From Laetiporus sulphureus 93-53 (Eukaryota > Basidiomycota > Agaricomycetes > Polyporales > Laetiporaceae): DNA of 64,000 bases. Location of the stretch: the NCBI RefSeq assembly GCF_001632365.1, contig NW_024468563.1, forward strand, positions 181,392-245,391. Direction: 5' to 3'. Below are positions 21,364-34,225 of the stretch, piece after piece. Each line of letters starts with the position of its first letter. Position 1 is the first letter of the stretch. The notes below the pieces were generated by a model, which was not told the origin of the DNA, did no database searches, and saw nothing but the letters and a program-made list of their open reading frames with translations. A program made the translations under genes and the position numbers.

Positions 21364-24300
21364 TGTAAGACGGATGAGGTGCTGGGTCGAAGAACCGCTC
21401 AGTTGAAGATGCAGTGAGACTACGCTGCTTGTTGGTGAAGCATGCTGAGAATTTATATGAGGCCCCGTGAAGGCGCCAAACTGCTTTCCTGTTCGCAAAG
21501 TCCGGAGGTTCCTCCCCGTGGAGTACGCCCTGAACGTGCGTCGGTCCCTGTCGCAGTACGTGATGGGACGGGGACGTCTCGCAAAGGTCAACGTTCCCGT
21601 TGCGCCGTGCCACTACACGTTCATTGTGATGTCCTATTTCTGTTCAGCTGATACTTTGTCCTATGTGAGCGTCGTCCACAAGCCAATCCGCTCGCATATT
21701 TCACGCAGGTGACTAGGCAGTGTCGACGTGTTTAAGGCACTGAGTTGTCGTAGAAAATGATTAGGATGTCAGTTAGTTTGAAACGTCAAAGTATAAAGGC
21801 TAACAAAGAGCGCGCAATGTAGTCAACTGATGCGCCCGTCAAGCAGTGCGATCATGTACCTGACTTTGCTAGGGCATTTCTCCGGGAGTATTGCTCATTG
21901 TTTGCTGCAAGCTGGTGTATTTTTGAGACAGCTCTCGTATTGTATAGCGTATTGACCGAATTGGAGGCAAAGCTTTCAGAACATCCGATGATCTATAAGA
22001 ACAGAAGAATGAGCGAAGAAAATTCGCAAGGCGCTAGCAGTCGGCCAAACACAAAGTGAACATAGCACACGCCGGTCTTGCAAACCGGCCTGCGTCATTG
22101 AAGTCGTCTTTTGGCCTCAACGCGAAGTATATGTTCAGGACCTGCACGTCATCTGCAATATCAAATTTAAATGTTGTTTCACGCCAGAATATGGCGCTGA
22201 CTTGTCAATACTGTACTCCACAATGAGCAACCTCTACGAGGCGCTGCACGCTGTGCGTTCATGCGCGCAATGCCCGACGGCTACGGTGTGAGACGTTTTG
22301 GCTAGCCGCATCCGCTGAAATGACCAAGTGCATGTGCATGATGAGCGGGACGAGCCTACATCTCTCCGAGAATCCCGCGCCTCGAGGCGGGCCGCGGCGA
22401 CCCGGCTGGCGTCGGGGAAAGATGAGTCAACGTGATCATCAAACACGTCCCTAAGTCTCGATCAGTGACCACGGAGGCACGACGCCTTCATGCTTGAGAA
22501 GAGAGGTCTACTGTCGCCTGAGCATCTTCATCCACTTCTCCGCCTCATGCTCAAATTCTTACTAGAACACCATGCGTCTGATTGAACTGACTTTACTAAG
22601 TGCAGCAGCAAATCGACTGCAAGTCAGTGCGGTGTCAGCACCGTGTGTCGCCGAGCAAGTCTGACCGGCATTCTTTCGATGACGAGGTTCGGATTTACCG
22701 AACGTCGCACAGCTTCGTCGATGCTACGAGGTATGGGTCCCATGAACTCGCTCTCGCTGCATACCGGATCATCTTTTCGTCTTTTTTGAAGAGCGTCGGA
22801 ATGTCATCGATTCTGATGCGTGAATCAAGGGCGCCGTCCTGGGATCTAGTATATTTGTAAAACCGGCGTTCGCCACTGCACTGTGAACAAATCGGACGCC
22901 GAGCTCAGAATCGCGCTCATGAAGCGCCTCGCAGCGTTCATACATCGTCAATGGAGGCTGAGCGCTGATTGTTCAGCGAGCGCTCGATATGTCGACGAAT
23001 ACTCATGAAGGGTCTATAAGAGTCTGCCAACGACGGCGCCATGCCGGTCCAAATAGGTGCGAATCCGTACCATCCAACTGCCTTCTGTAATCCCTCAAAT
23101 GACACGCAGACGCTCTTCCGCGTCCATTGATAAGCGACTGATGGTAGCATACAATCCATCGGACTGTTTTTGGGAGCCTTGCGAGGCTACTCGTTGCAGG
23201 TAGCACGTTCTTCGTTTCAAGGCGTGTTGTGAGTGTGCTGACATTGCTAGGGCCGTCCAGGCAGCCTTTCATCAATCTAGCTGACACAACCTACGCTCCA
23301 TGAGTCGGCGCTTCAGCTTTTGAGTGCTGTTCCAGGAGAATCTACCCAGTCCGGGAGAAGGTGGCCCACTTTTGCTGCGTCATGACCAAGCAATGTTCAC
23401 AACGGTGTTATCGTGTTGGAGGGCGATAACCTGTCCGCATGGCGGCGTTGCTTCTTTGCCTCATCAAGTCCGCATGATAATCAATCCTACGACAAGATTG
23501 TGCAGTTGTCGCGCAATCATAGCTTCCTTGATGCTCCACACCAAAGCGCCACCTCTTGTGCCTCGACTTGTCCTATTGTATCTCGGTCCGCCAGACTGCT
23601 CTTTGCATTCGCATGTCCCGTGCTCTGTGTGTCGATACTTCTGCTCATTTCTCGCTATCAATCGTGTCTCCACAAGTCTTCCATGCTTCTGTCAATGGAA
23701 AAGGTGGCCTCTGCGGGATTGTCGGTCATCTTTGTTTAACATCGTCTTTCCACGTCGGCACTAACGAAGTAAGGACCATTGCACGCAACTGCCTTACATC
23801 TGACGTTTCAAACTGACGGTTTGACATCTAATCCACAGCGCAAGCGAAGAGAGCCTTCCAGAGCCTGATTACAAAATAGGACGGCGGAAGTTTGCCGGGA
23901 GCTCACGCTAGGAGAGATTGCGGTATGTGCATTCTGTAAGTTAGCTTCGAAATACCAGAATCACTCAGTGGGTGCAGAATAGCACATGTACATGGCATCA
24001 GCGCTATGACCGGAGCACCAACCGGCATCACTGAGTTGATCTCGCATTCACCGTTCGAGTGACTTAACGCTCTATGGCCGTTCGAATGCTATCTTGATCG
24101 GGGATCTCGGTGTGCAGTTTCACACAGGGAGCTGCCAGAGCGGGCTTCTTGGCAAGTGCACTCCACTTGCGTGAGAGCAGGGATCCTCTAACAATCGTCG
24201 CGGTACTTTGTCTATGGCGTCTTGGATTCCTCGTCTGAAGACGTCGCTCTCCATCTGCCAGATGCGTCTCCATCGTTCTGCAGTCACTGAAGCTGTCAAG

Positions 24301-27300
24301 TCCGCCGTTAGCATCAAATCGGCTGGTTGCATTGATTTTGACATGCTTGTGTCCATGTGGCTCTCTCTTCGCGGGTTGCCGTCCGCGAAACCAGGATATG
24401 AAAGAACACGCTGGCAGAAATAGATCTTGTTGCCTTTCTCAACCACGCGCTCCCAAACTTCTCCGATCCCAACGCACGTAATCGACAGCGCGTGCGGCAC
24501 GGCTTTCGCTACACAGATGGTAGAATGAGAAGCCGTGTCGCTTGATTGCATTTTTTGTCCAAGCGCCGTTGTAACCACGAAACCAAGAGAAGAGGAAGGC
24601 ATTTACTAAACAAGTTCCGTTCTCAACGCATGCGTTTGACACTTGCCCTCGGCTCGGGTTGATGCCGCGTGCGTTGGATTCTCTACACTTGCGATTGCGA
24701 TAGCACTGAATGCCACGACTCGGGTCCGCCCTTACATGAACAGTGAAGCAGATCATAGTCAAATTGTTCCTCGGAGCCGCGCAGCGAAGTCCGCGCCCGT
24801 GATATCTGTGATCGCCTTAGAAAAGAGTTAGTCGTCATAAGTGTAGTAGTTGCCCAACGATGTCGACTTCACACTCTCTTTCTCCCTCACAGCCCTGACA
24901 GCCCTGAGAGCCTCTCACGTAAATGCCATCTGAGACAGGCACACCTGCAAGTTGGTTGCTGGAGGCGCCATCTGGTGCAGCACTGCGTTGACCAACAACG
25001 CCTCCGGGAAGGGGGTTCTATCGCGATTCTGAGGTGAGCACTCCATTGACCGTACTCACGGCGATTTCTGGGATTTTGGGGCACTGTTTCATCCTTGTCA
25101 ACGGATTCAGAATCAGGAAACAAGTCCACCAGGAGGAATGACTTTCATCCGTTCTCCGATGCACCGCATCAGCATGCGAATTGGATGCTCTTTCAATTCG
25201 TCATGTAGCTTGCATTTGATATCGTGGGCTGGCGTAAGCTTGGCGGTGTGATCAGTCACATAAATCCGACCTTTCTGAGCGCAGTCCTACAAAAGCTAGG
25301 TACAAGACTTTGCTGGACGTATAAGGCTACCCAACGTGATTGGCTTCAGGCCGAGGCCAAGCATTGCCGATGGCGACGAGCCGGTCGAAAGGGTCAGCGG
25401 GACGTAGTTGCAAATTCGTTTATGGGCGATGGAACGGCCGCTCAGTAAAGGGAGGAGTACCGATGAGCGTGTATCAGACATGTGCCACTCAGGCACCACA
25501 TGAGGGCAGAGAACCGGAAACGGCGTCGCTACTGCTAACCCCGACTTGCTTAGATGTCAGACAAGCTTGTTGTGGGCGATAATGTCAGACGGACCGTGCC
25601 GTTTTGAACGGTGGGAGTCAGATGAGTTCTGATCCGAGAGAAGCATGCCGGTGTGGGATCAAGCGCTCATCGTCGCCTGCCAGCTCGCAGATTCCTCTCC
25701 TCCGATGAAAGTCCATGAACCTAGTGGGTGCAGTCTCCTGCCCGTAGCGCGCTTGTGCAGGACAATCATCCTTGCATCTTCGGTACGCTCAATTGAGTTT
25801 GAGCGGAGGAGCATTGTATGTAGCCGGACTTCGGCAACATGCATCGCCACTGGTCTTAGGCGGACCTGGATTCGAACGTATTGGACGAAGGCTGCGGCCT
25901 GGAATCCCCGAGAAGTGCTGCATCATCCTGGATGGCCATCTTCTTTGCTGAGTTCAGAGGACACTGCGCATCGCACCCGGCAGGAGGTGCGACATGGTCG
26001 TGCTTACAGGTGGCCGCCATACGGAGATAGTAAATAATGCGGCAGAGTCGGGCTAACAAGAGCACGCCTCTATCGCCGATACCTAAGTATCTCGGTTGCC
26101 GCTCCTTGCAAGGCGCAACACTCACATGAACAACGTGATTGACAGCACTCAATCTTCCATCGTCGCACTGGTCAATAGAGCCAGAGACCGGGGCTCTTAA
26201 TCCAAGGAAACTGATATCGGGAAGTACAGAACATCTGCACACCCGGTTCCTCAGCTGAATCAACACGCGCCTGGATGCCAACTGTCATGACTTATCACAG
26301 AAGGTGTGGTGAACTTGAACACGACCCGGTCGCATTTTCGCGTGTGAAACGTTGGAGCAAACTTGAACGGATTAGCCGAGAGGCGATAGATTTGGTCGTC
26401 GAGGCGAGAGATCAATTGAGTCGTCGCACTCAAAATGCTTGAGGTTAACTGACTACATCAAGTAAGCAAACTGAAGAATGAGAATGGTTGCCTCCCGCCG
26501 GGAGCTGTGGTAATGTGACAACAAGCGCCCATCGAGGGATTCGAGTTGAATGGAGAATGCTGTCACGCTCCCACACTAAAAACGTGACCGTGACAATTCT
26601 TAATAGTCGGAGTTGCCACAAACGCCGTCTTGCTTCCCGCCAACTGTCTCCCTCGCGTTCGAGACTGCATGACCATGCGCTCTTTCTACCAGACGGACTG
26701 AGTACAGGCGCATTTTTGCCCAATATCTTGTTCTACTTCGACTTCCCTTGATGTCGGAGACCTTCACCATCTCGTTCAGCTCGATAGCCGCTAGGAAACC
26801 GCTGAGCATGTCATGAGTACTTGCGACGCCGCGTTATGCGTCGATGGGAGAAGAGGGGCCTCATCAGCATGCATATAATTCATGGCTTAGTGCTATTCAA
26901 GGTTGGATGTATGCTTTCACCGAAAATCTGACTCTAGGCCTGGGAAGATCTCAAGACAGCAACATTCATGCTGGCGCACCAAAGACTCGTTTGCATGGCA
27001 GTGATATGGAAGCATACTTATGTAGGACCATCCGTGGCGTTGTAAGATCAGGTATTAATGTCGTCATGCTCGCCGAAGCAATAGCCAGCCCGAATAGCAC
27101 ACAATGTGGCATACAACTATTTATGTGCCCAGAATTTGTCCATGTCCTTGTTTCAGCAGCCGAAATCATAGGAAGAGCGACGTCTGCGCCGCCAATTGCC
27201 CTTATGCGCCTAAATGGACAGCCAGAAATCACAATGACGTACTGATATTCCTTCGATGCCCGCGTGTACCAGTTCAGCGACCCTGTTTATGCTTCTCTGC

Positions 27301-27650
27301 GCGATCAGGATCAGTATCTCTTTGGATATTCGCCGAGCATCTCCACATACAGCATGCCCTCCGTGACGGCGTTTCTACCCGCATTTCTGGGTCACTGTGA
27401 CAGGGAAGATCAAGAACGTGTTTTATCTGCGGTGGTAAGGGTGCGATTAATTTCGGCTGTGTTATTTGCGCGGCACTTCCTGATTGATGGGTTGAGGTCC
27501 CAGGGTGCGATACAGACTCCGTCGAGGTACAGAACCATGCACCAAGCCGGTATGTCACGTCCTTGCATGGAATCTACATGCTTGCGGAGTGGTCTTCGGA
27601 TATAAAAGCGAGCTCTTCCCCATCTGCTGGTACACACCTCAGCCGACGCA
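21364..27650. other. 6.3-kb region without a supported gene
   Basis: Frames up to about 160 codons occur on both strands. Examples are minus-strand 24120-24602 and 22769-23290, and plus-strand 23324-23764 and 26844-27245. I could not link any of them into an exon chain or match a domain. Blocks on the minus strand at 22.8-23.3 kb keep protein-like composition in changing frames, which may mean a decayed gene. Confidence 0.3.
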
Positions 27651-30022
27651 ATGTCGATCACTCTCAACAGGTTCCCTGTGTTGTCCACATCCCTCTACTC
27701 CGAAGAGATGTTCGGACGTCCTGCTGGCAGCGTTGCTGGATTCATTTCCGGCTTTCGACATACAGTTCTAGGCAGCCCGGCGCTGATTGCTTGCATTGTC
27801 GTCAATGTCGTGGTTCTGTCCTACGTCTTCTCATTCCTCGCCACCAAGGTAACGTGTTGTGAATTATGCGTCGCTATTGCAACTCATTCCGCCATAGAAT
27901 CCCGTTCCCCTAGTTGGCTACCCTCGGTGGCTCGGTGCATACTATGGAGCTGCGCGGTTTGCCATCAACTCTGCACGCATGGTGGAGGAGGGCTACAAGA
28001 AGGTACGGCAAATTTTGCTCGATTGTTATGCCGTCTGACGCTTTAGTAGTACAAAGGTGGCTTCTTCCGGCTGCCGCTCTGGAACAACTGGGCATATATT
28101 GTAGCCAATGAGAAGTGCAGTACGTAACAGGCTAATATTCTATATGCACGAGTACCGATCGTCCACAGTCGACGAGATGTATCATCTCCCCGATGACGTG
28201 TTGTCGCTGCGATATGCTGCTCATGATGTGAGTGATCTCAGCCAAAGTCCTGTGTCACGGACTGATACGCTTCGATAGGAACTGCAACTGCCATATACCA
28301 TGGGAAAGCAGCTCCACGATGACCCCTATCACCTTTCCATTCTCAGGACAAGAGTACGTAACGTCCCGTCCGGACCTTCTGGCATGTGTCTGACACATAC
28401 ACTAGCTAACCCGCCATATTGACTATCTTGTGCGAGAGTGTCTAGACGAGCTCCCAATGGCGTTCGAAGACACGATCGGCAAGAAGTGCGGTGGTATGTC
28501 GGAGTCCAGGCCACACCACGAGCGAGACTCACATCCATCCCACGTTTCAGACACATGGACAGAATTGAACGCTTTCGATAGCTTCATCGACATTGTCGCA
28601 CGCACTTTCAACCGCATACTCGTCGGTGCACCTACCTGTATGTATCACAGGGCTGCTGGCTCGCAGACGTGCCACTGATTTCGCGACGTTGGTCTAGGCC
28701 GCAGTGCTAAATACACTGCTACTTGCAAGGAGTTCGCGTTCGAGACATCTATCGTCGGTTTCATTATTAATCTATTCCCCACATTCCTTCAACCGTGAGT
28801 CCCACCATTGTATGCAGTCAGCTGATATTGACGCCATGTTACAGAATCGTTGGAAGAGCCATCACACGACTGCCATCGTTGACAAGAAGATCACTTGCTT
28901 CCCTCGGACCCGTCATTGCTGAGAGGCAGGCGGCGATGGCTGAGTACGGCCCGGAGTGGCAAGATAAGCCTGTATGCAGCGCATGTTCCTCACTCGCCTG
29001 CCCTATAGCTCATCCGACTTTCGGCAGATGGATTTGTTGATGTGGCTCATGGAGGCAGCTCAAGGTCGCGAACGGGAACCGGAACGTCTGGCAATCAGGA
29101 TCCTTGTCATCAATATCGCCACGATCCACACCACTGCGACGGTGGGCGAATACCTCTTCACATTTGAATCGCGTCTGACACATGTCATAGACCTTCGTGC
29201 ACGGATTGAATAACCTGCTGGATCACATGGAATACGTTGCTCCATTGAGAGAGGAGGCAGACGAGGCGATCTACACACAGGGCTGGACGAAGCAGATGGT
29301 CAACCAACTCGTCAAGACCGACAGCTTCTTCAAGGAATCGTCTCGACTGAACGGGCTGGGAACAAGTGAGTGCCGCATATCCCTGACTTGTCAACGGTCA
29401 CTGATGTGCGGATAGTGAGCTTCCCCCGGAAGGCGCTTAGAGATATCACGTTCTCGGACGGCACTACGGTCCCCGAGGGCTCGTACATCTCTTCGGCGTT
29501 CTATGTTCATGTGGACGAAGAGTTCTACCCGGATCCGTTTACCTTCGATGCATTCCGTTTTTTGCAAGAAAGCTCTGGAGGTTCCTCAAATAACAGCAGC
29601 AATATGATTCGCACCAACCCGCGCTATCTCATCTTCGGCCACGGCAAATACCCATGGTGAGTTTTTCTTTTGTGATCTCTGCTAGAATGGAAGTTGACAA
29701 GATTATTTATAGCGTGCGTGAATGATTGTTCAGTGTTTGGTAAATCTAAATGATCTTCTGCTCTTCATCCTCGTATAGCCTGGGCGGTTTTTGGCAACCT
29801 ACATCCTGAAGGCGACCATGGCTCACTTAATGACAAATTACGAGATCAAGCACAGCCCGCAAGGCAGATTGCCGGACATTCTATTCCAATACAATCGAAG
29901 CCCGAACATCCACTCCGCGTAAGCATGTCATCTAGGGCGCGCTCTAGCCGTGTACTGACCCTGCTATTCGCTTCCCTGCAACTTGTCACAGTTTCATGAT
30001 CCGTCGACGGAAGGTGGCTTAG
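27651..30022 (+). CDS. Cytochrome P450 monooxygenase, membrane-anchored
   Basis: Seen: an N-terminal membrane anchor (ALIACIVVNVVVLSYVF, residues about 44-60); NPVPLVGYPRWLGAYYGAAR; an I-helix region ILVINIATIHTTAT; the K-helix ExxR in FFKESSRLNGLG; and the haem loop FGHGKYPC followed by PGRFLATYILK. Fifteen exons sum to 535 aa: 27651-27848, 27898-28002, 28050-28119, 28169-28227, 28279-28353, 28406-28493, 28551-28637, 28698-28794, 28845-28971, 29028-29141, 29191-29365, 29416-29656, 29713, 29779-29918 and 29992-30022. The haem cysteine codon can only be read through a one-nucleotide exon at 29713; without it the frame breaks at PGR. The IHTT-type I helix resembles the fungal ent-kaurene-oxidase-like group, so terpenoid oxidation is a reasonable guess. 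The substrate is unknown. A frameshifted pseudogene is the alternative. Confidence 0.85.
29713..29713 (+). other. Apparent single-nucleotide exon completing the P450 haem-cysteine codon
   Basis: The exon ending at 29656 stops after TG, and the exon starting at 29779 opens with CCTGGGCGG (PGR). A single C at 29713 lies between introns 29657-29712 (GTGAGT...TTATAG) and 29714-29778 (GTGCGT...GTATAG). It completes TGC. Both introns have normal size for this genome and plausible branch points (TTGAC, CTAAAT). With it the whole CDS is divisible by three. Confidence 0.55.
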
Positions 30023-33000
30023 AAGCGCTTTCCCCCGTCAAAACACGCCCTTTTCGGTGTCATCATATCACTTGTCAGCGGACGTTGGTAGCCCGTGCAT
30101 CATTTGCACCTTGGTTTAGTGGTAAATAATCACTGTCCCTGCCGTACCTCCTTGCCACCGCGCGGTGAACTCGGTGGCCTTGGCACTCTCCTTAGAAAAA
30201 TTTCGGATTCTTTTTGGGCTCTAATCGGACAATTATCTGCGTTGTATTGCTGTATGCCTATCCTTGTAGCTCATCATAATGTTGATAGAAGTGCCGTTCT
30301 TTTCGCACCATCAATCATGCGTGAGATAAATGACCATTGTGAGTGCTTGTCAGCTCGTGATAGGCTCATTTCAAGGTAGCAGGCGACAGTTGCGTACTCC
30401 GTGGTCATCCAATCAGAGCTGTGACGGAACGGACGACCAATAGTCGACCGTTCACCGCATGCGCATCGTTCCCACCATGCGAAGCTGAGGACGAAGGAGG
30501 ACTGAGTTACCGAGAGTCGGGCGAGCAACGATTGGCCAGCGGTGCGCAGTTTGCAGCCAGAGACAGTATCATATGCGCAGATTTCTATAACGCAATCCCA
30601 TTCGCTGTAATTCCGACTTTCTTGGATATATGACTGGTCCCAGGGTCTCTGTGAGGACCAATCGCAGATTGCCTCTACCATCAACCAGAAAGGCGTCGAC
30701 GGCTGTCCCCGTCCCTGGCTTGGGTTTGTGAATTTAGGGCATTGATTGACAGCATCAGCATCAGTTTCATACGATATATCGTGATCTGTCCACGGTTGAC
30801 ATAGAGATGTTTGGCTGACCTGCACGCGGTATTCAAACGGCCTGAGTGAAATTCCACATATTCGTGTGCCTATGCGGGTCTCCGATCGGGATAGATCCCA
30901 TTCCGACGGAGTGCGAGCGATGCGGACTCCGGAAAACTTGAAATTATTCGATATTCGTCTAACTGGGTCGTTAGCTACGAGGACAGCCGAATCGGATGGG
31001 AGACAACTTACTGCAGCCGCTTTGACAGAAGGGAAACTCCAGTCGGCCACCGGGCGGGTCTCGTCAATGGAGGATGAGAACAGGCTGGTCCGTGCCTAAC
31101 GCATACGCGAATATCGCAGGCACAATGTATTGACACTATGTTGCCTTTCTACGAGAACCCACGAAGCGAGGGAGTTTAAGCGATGCACGGGCAACTCGTC
31201 CAAAGTCTTCCATCCTTGCCTCCTTGTTTGCAACTCGCCGCTCGAAGCTCGTGGGACTAGGCTGATCCTACAGCGTCTCAAAGGACCAAAGTAGTATCAC
31301 TTTACCACGCGGTTGGCGATGGAGAAGGGAAGTCGCCGAAATTTGCGGGTGACAGCGGCTAGAAGCAACCTATTCTTTGTACAGGATAATACACTGCGGA
31401 ACGACATGGAAGAGATATTGAGGAAGGGAACAGATACTTGATTCGTCCTAGACGCCCGGGTCGCACCATGCAGCGCTCGTGCTGTTCATGCTTCGATGGT
31501 ATTGAACAATGCGAGTAACGCATGGTCGCTGGTGAGGTAATTGCCGAGCAGCGGCCCTGAGCTCCAGTCGACGGCGGGTCAGATTCAGCATTAGCGCAGC
31601 ACGTATTAGTGATCTTTACCAACTCCGTCACCTCATGCATGAGGGATGGGAGCAAGGCTATTGAGGCCATAACACCCATGGGCCATCATGACATTATCAA
31701 CGACTTGATGGTCTCAAAAGGCAAGCTGGCCCAACCTACATTTCCTTGGCAGGCACTGTGCAGACCTTACACGATGTGCACGCATTCTGGACGTAAATGA
31801 TGTAGTGGATTGACCATGCTGCAGACTGTTGAATTCAGATGATCGTCTAAATGCTCCTGCCACCGGAACGACAATGAGAGTCTACGAGCATACTGCGGAT
31901 ACGTGATTGGTGATCTGTCATGATGCAGAGCACATTCAGTAACGACGTGTATGCCCGTCAAGGGGTCCATATACATTTGGGTGGATTGCGGTGGTGAATG
32001 ACGCGGGGACCCCGCATATCGACAGGACGCCAAGCGATGGGGGATCTGGTGTAACGCTTTGTCCAGAGTCATGAGAGCACTTCTTCACGCTTATATCAAA
32101 ACGAAATTTGTCGACAGTACACGTCACTCATCGTAGAAGCACCAGGCTTCCTTGGGCGCGTGCTTAAGATGACCACTTGCTTCGTCACGGCGCGTGTTTG
32201 GCTGGCCGGTACAATAGGGTGCAATGTCCAGGTCGTAGGCGGACTCGCAATTGCAATGAGATTGCAACCTTCCAGCTCACCGACGCCGATCGTGATTGAC
32301 CGCTGTCACCCAGTCTTTGGGCAGCGGGTAGTCATGACAATAACCGCTATTCAAGATTGTCATTAAACTGAGCCAGCATCTGCGAAGATTCTACGGGCAC
32401 TCGCCCAATCGAGGAAGTGAACAGTGTTTTGCAAAAGGGCATAGATTAGGGCTCTTGGATTCTCAGCACCGCGACGTGAGATGTTGCAGACTAAGGGCGA
32501 CGGACTTCGAAGAGTACGGTGAGCAGGCAAAATTACCGACTCCGAGCGCGTAGAACACGAGTATGCGTCATACAAGCAATCGACAAGTGGAGATGACGCC
32601 AAAGGTGAAATCGGCCCAAGGTATCGATGGATTTGCTTGAGGCAGCAAACATAGCCAGTATTGATGTTCATAGAGGATGGGCCTCAGTAATGTTCTTCGG
32701 TCAATTCGGAAGCCATGAACGACGTTCAGTTGACAGTGTGGCATGTGCAGGGAGTAAGAATGCTTCCTCAGAGTGAGATCCGGCCGACATACTGCACCGA
32801 AGAGATCGTGCAAGAAGTGCCGCAGAGACTACGTCCAAAGAAGCAGAATCACTACCTGGACAACTAACCGGAAATCCAATACCAGTTGGGAAGTAGCTTT
32901 AGGAAACAGTGCCTTCTATCTTCTTAGGCGATGAGAGCTCGGGAGGCCAAGAGAAAGCACCAATCCGACACATGGATTACGGGAAGCGCGACCTTCGCCA

Positions 33001-34225
33001 TAGGAATACGTGTTCGCCCCCGGTAAAAGAAGGCTATGAAGGGTAACGAAGGAAGGATTGCTCCCGCGAGTGTGTGCTTCCTCTTCGTGGTTAGCCGAGT
33101 CAAGAATCAGCTTTCGGCAGAGAGGAATACCACCTCCAAGAAAATATCGTTGCATTCTTCGAGTGGGCGGATGGAACGATAAGGCTCCCACTTAGGCTAC
33201 AATCCCCTCGGCTGTGATGTTCAAATCTTCACGTTCGAAGGAATGAGGGTATTGCCACGGAAAGGCAGCGGCGGGCTTCCGCCAAGGCTTCGGAGGAACA
33301 TACCTTAAATCAATCGAAGCAAGAAGTGGGGGATGCACAAGGTAAAAAAAACTAGGGGAGAGGGAACGAGAAGCGGTGGGAGTGCGGACACGAGTGAGTA
33401 CGTACTTTGCGAATAGTTCATGATAAGTTAAAGAGTCATCGAGGCTCCTACTGGCGCTCCTGCAAAAGTTGCACATGTGCACAACCACGTCGTCCGCTCC
33501 TCACAATAGACGCATTGTATTTCGTCCCACAATTCGCGGACATTACTTCATCAGCGTGCTCGTACCTGCCCACATTGGTTTCATGCGTTGGCTCAGGCCT
33601 ACGTCTTTCTTTCATTTGTTCAATTTACAATAATTATTGTGCTTGAACGTGAGCAACTGCGTGTGCGCGCGCGACCTGTTCACACGTGTCGAGTGAAATG
33701 AGGCGTTGAAGAAGGGGACCTTTTACGGTAGGCAAGGGCACCTCGGCGAAACCGATAATGTTGCCTATGTCGTAGCAGCAGTTGGCCTGTCAATTCCGGA
33801 GTCATTGCATTGGATGATTTAGAAGGAGGTTCAGGGTTGTAAAGTCTTCGCCATGTGTGAAGCGTTTGTTGGTTCAGCGAGCGGGAAAACCATCGTCGTG
33901 GTCGAGAACAGAGCAACGGCCCGCGGAGCGAGAGACAAACGGTGGGAGAGGATTGTTCTCGAACCTCAGCATGTTGAACTTGCTTGATCCTCATTCAGCT
34001 TCGTCAGCATGCTTTGCTGGCCTTTGTTGTGCGCAACAGAAAATACAAGCAGATGGCAAGGCAAAGCAGAGACTGACAAGCTGCGGAAAGAATATTTTGA
34101 TGCAAATCGGCGCGCGCAACCCATTTTTGGCAATCTCATCTTCGCCGCAACTGCTTCCCGCATATTTCTCTGCCAGTCCCAGTTCTGAGCCCGCAGGCTC
34201 TGCAGACGTGCGGAAGAGCTCAGGT
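30023..34225. other. 4.2-kb region with no recognised gene
   Basis: Apart from the uninterrupted minus-strand frame at 30274-31050 (listed separately), I see only short overlapping frames. No repeat, RNA gene or domain is recognised. Confidence 0.35.
30274..31050 (-). CDS. Uncharacterised single-exon ORF, 258 aa
   Basis: An open frame of 258 codons from ATG at 31050 with no intron needed. It is notable because surrounding non-genic DNA rarely stays open this long. The product is rich in Ser, Arg, Trp and Cys. It shows no signal peptide, membrane span or motif I recognise. Trp-containing stretches (TPSEWDLSRSETR, FWLMVEAICDWSSQRPWDQS) hint at a folded protein, but composition alone proves nothing. 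The product may be an orphan gene, a remnant of an element, or chance. It sits alone between the P450 and MAK21 genes. Confidence 0.25.
   Translation of the reverse strand: MADWSFPSVKAAAVSCLPSDSAVLVANDPVRRISNNFKFSGVRIARTPSEWDLSRSETRIGTRICGISLRPFEYRVQVSQTSLCQPWTDHDISYETDADAVNQCPKFTNPSQGRGQPSTPFWLMVEAICDWSSQRPWDQSYIQESRNYSEWDCVIEICAYDTVSGCKLRTAGQSLLARLSVTQSSFVLSFAWWERCACGERSTIGRPFRHSSDWMTTEYATVACYLEMSLSRADKHSQWSFISRMIDGAKRTALLSTL

Noticed and set aside
20992..21591. Long minus-strand frame extending secreted paralogue B upstream and through its first intron
   Set aside because: The upstream part lacks signal-peptide character and the downstream part reads through a clear intron. The paralogue's exon layout supports the start at 21363.
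22071..22089. Hairpin resembling a tRNA anticodon arm (stem around CTTGCAA)
   Set aside because: No acceptor, D or T arm with a GGTTCGA-type box can be folded around it. A similar lone hairpin occurs at 44795-44811.
24120..24602. Minus-strand frame of 160 codons
   Set aside because: No domain, no neighbouring exons, and no copy elsewhere in the window; the composition is not convincing.
26844..27245. Plus-strand frame of 133 codons just upstream of the P450
   Set aside because: It shows no P450 or other recognisable sequence, and the P450 N-terminal anchor begins at 27651.
33857..34225. Upstream extension of the MAK21 first exon
   Set aside because: The frame is open, but the encoded segment is Ser/Cys-rich and unlike MAK21 N-termini. 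I kept the start at 34226.
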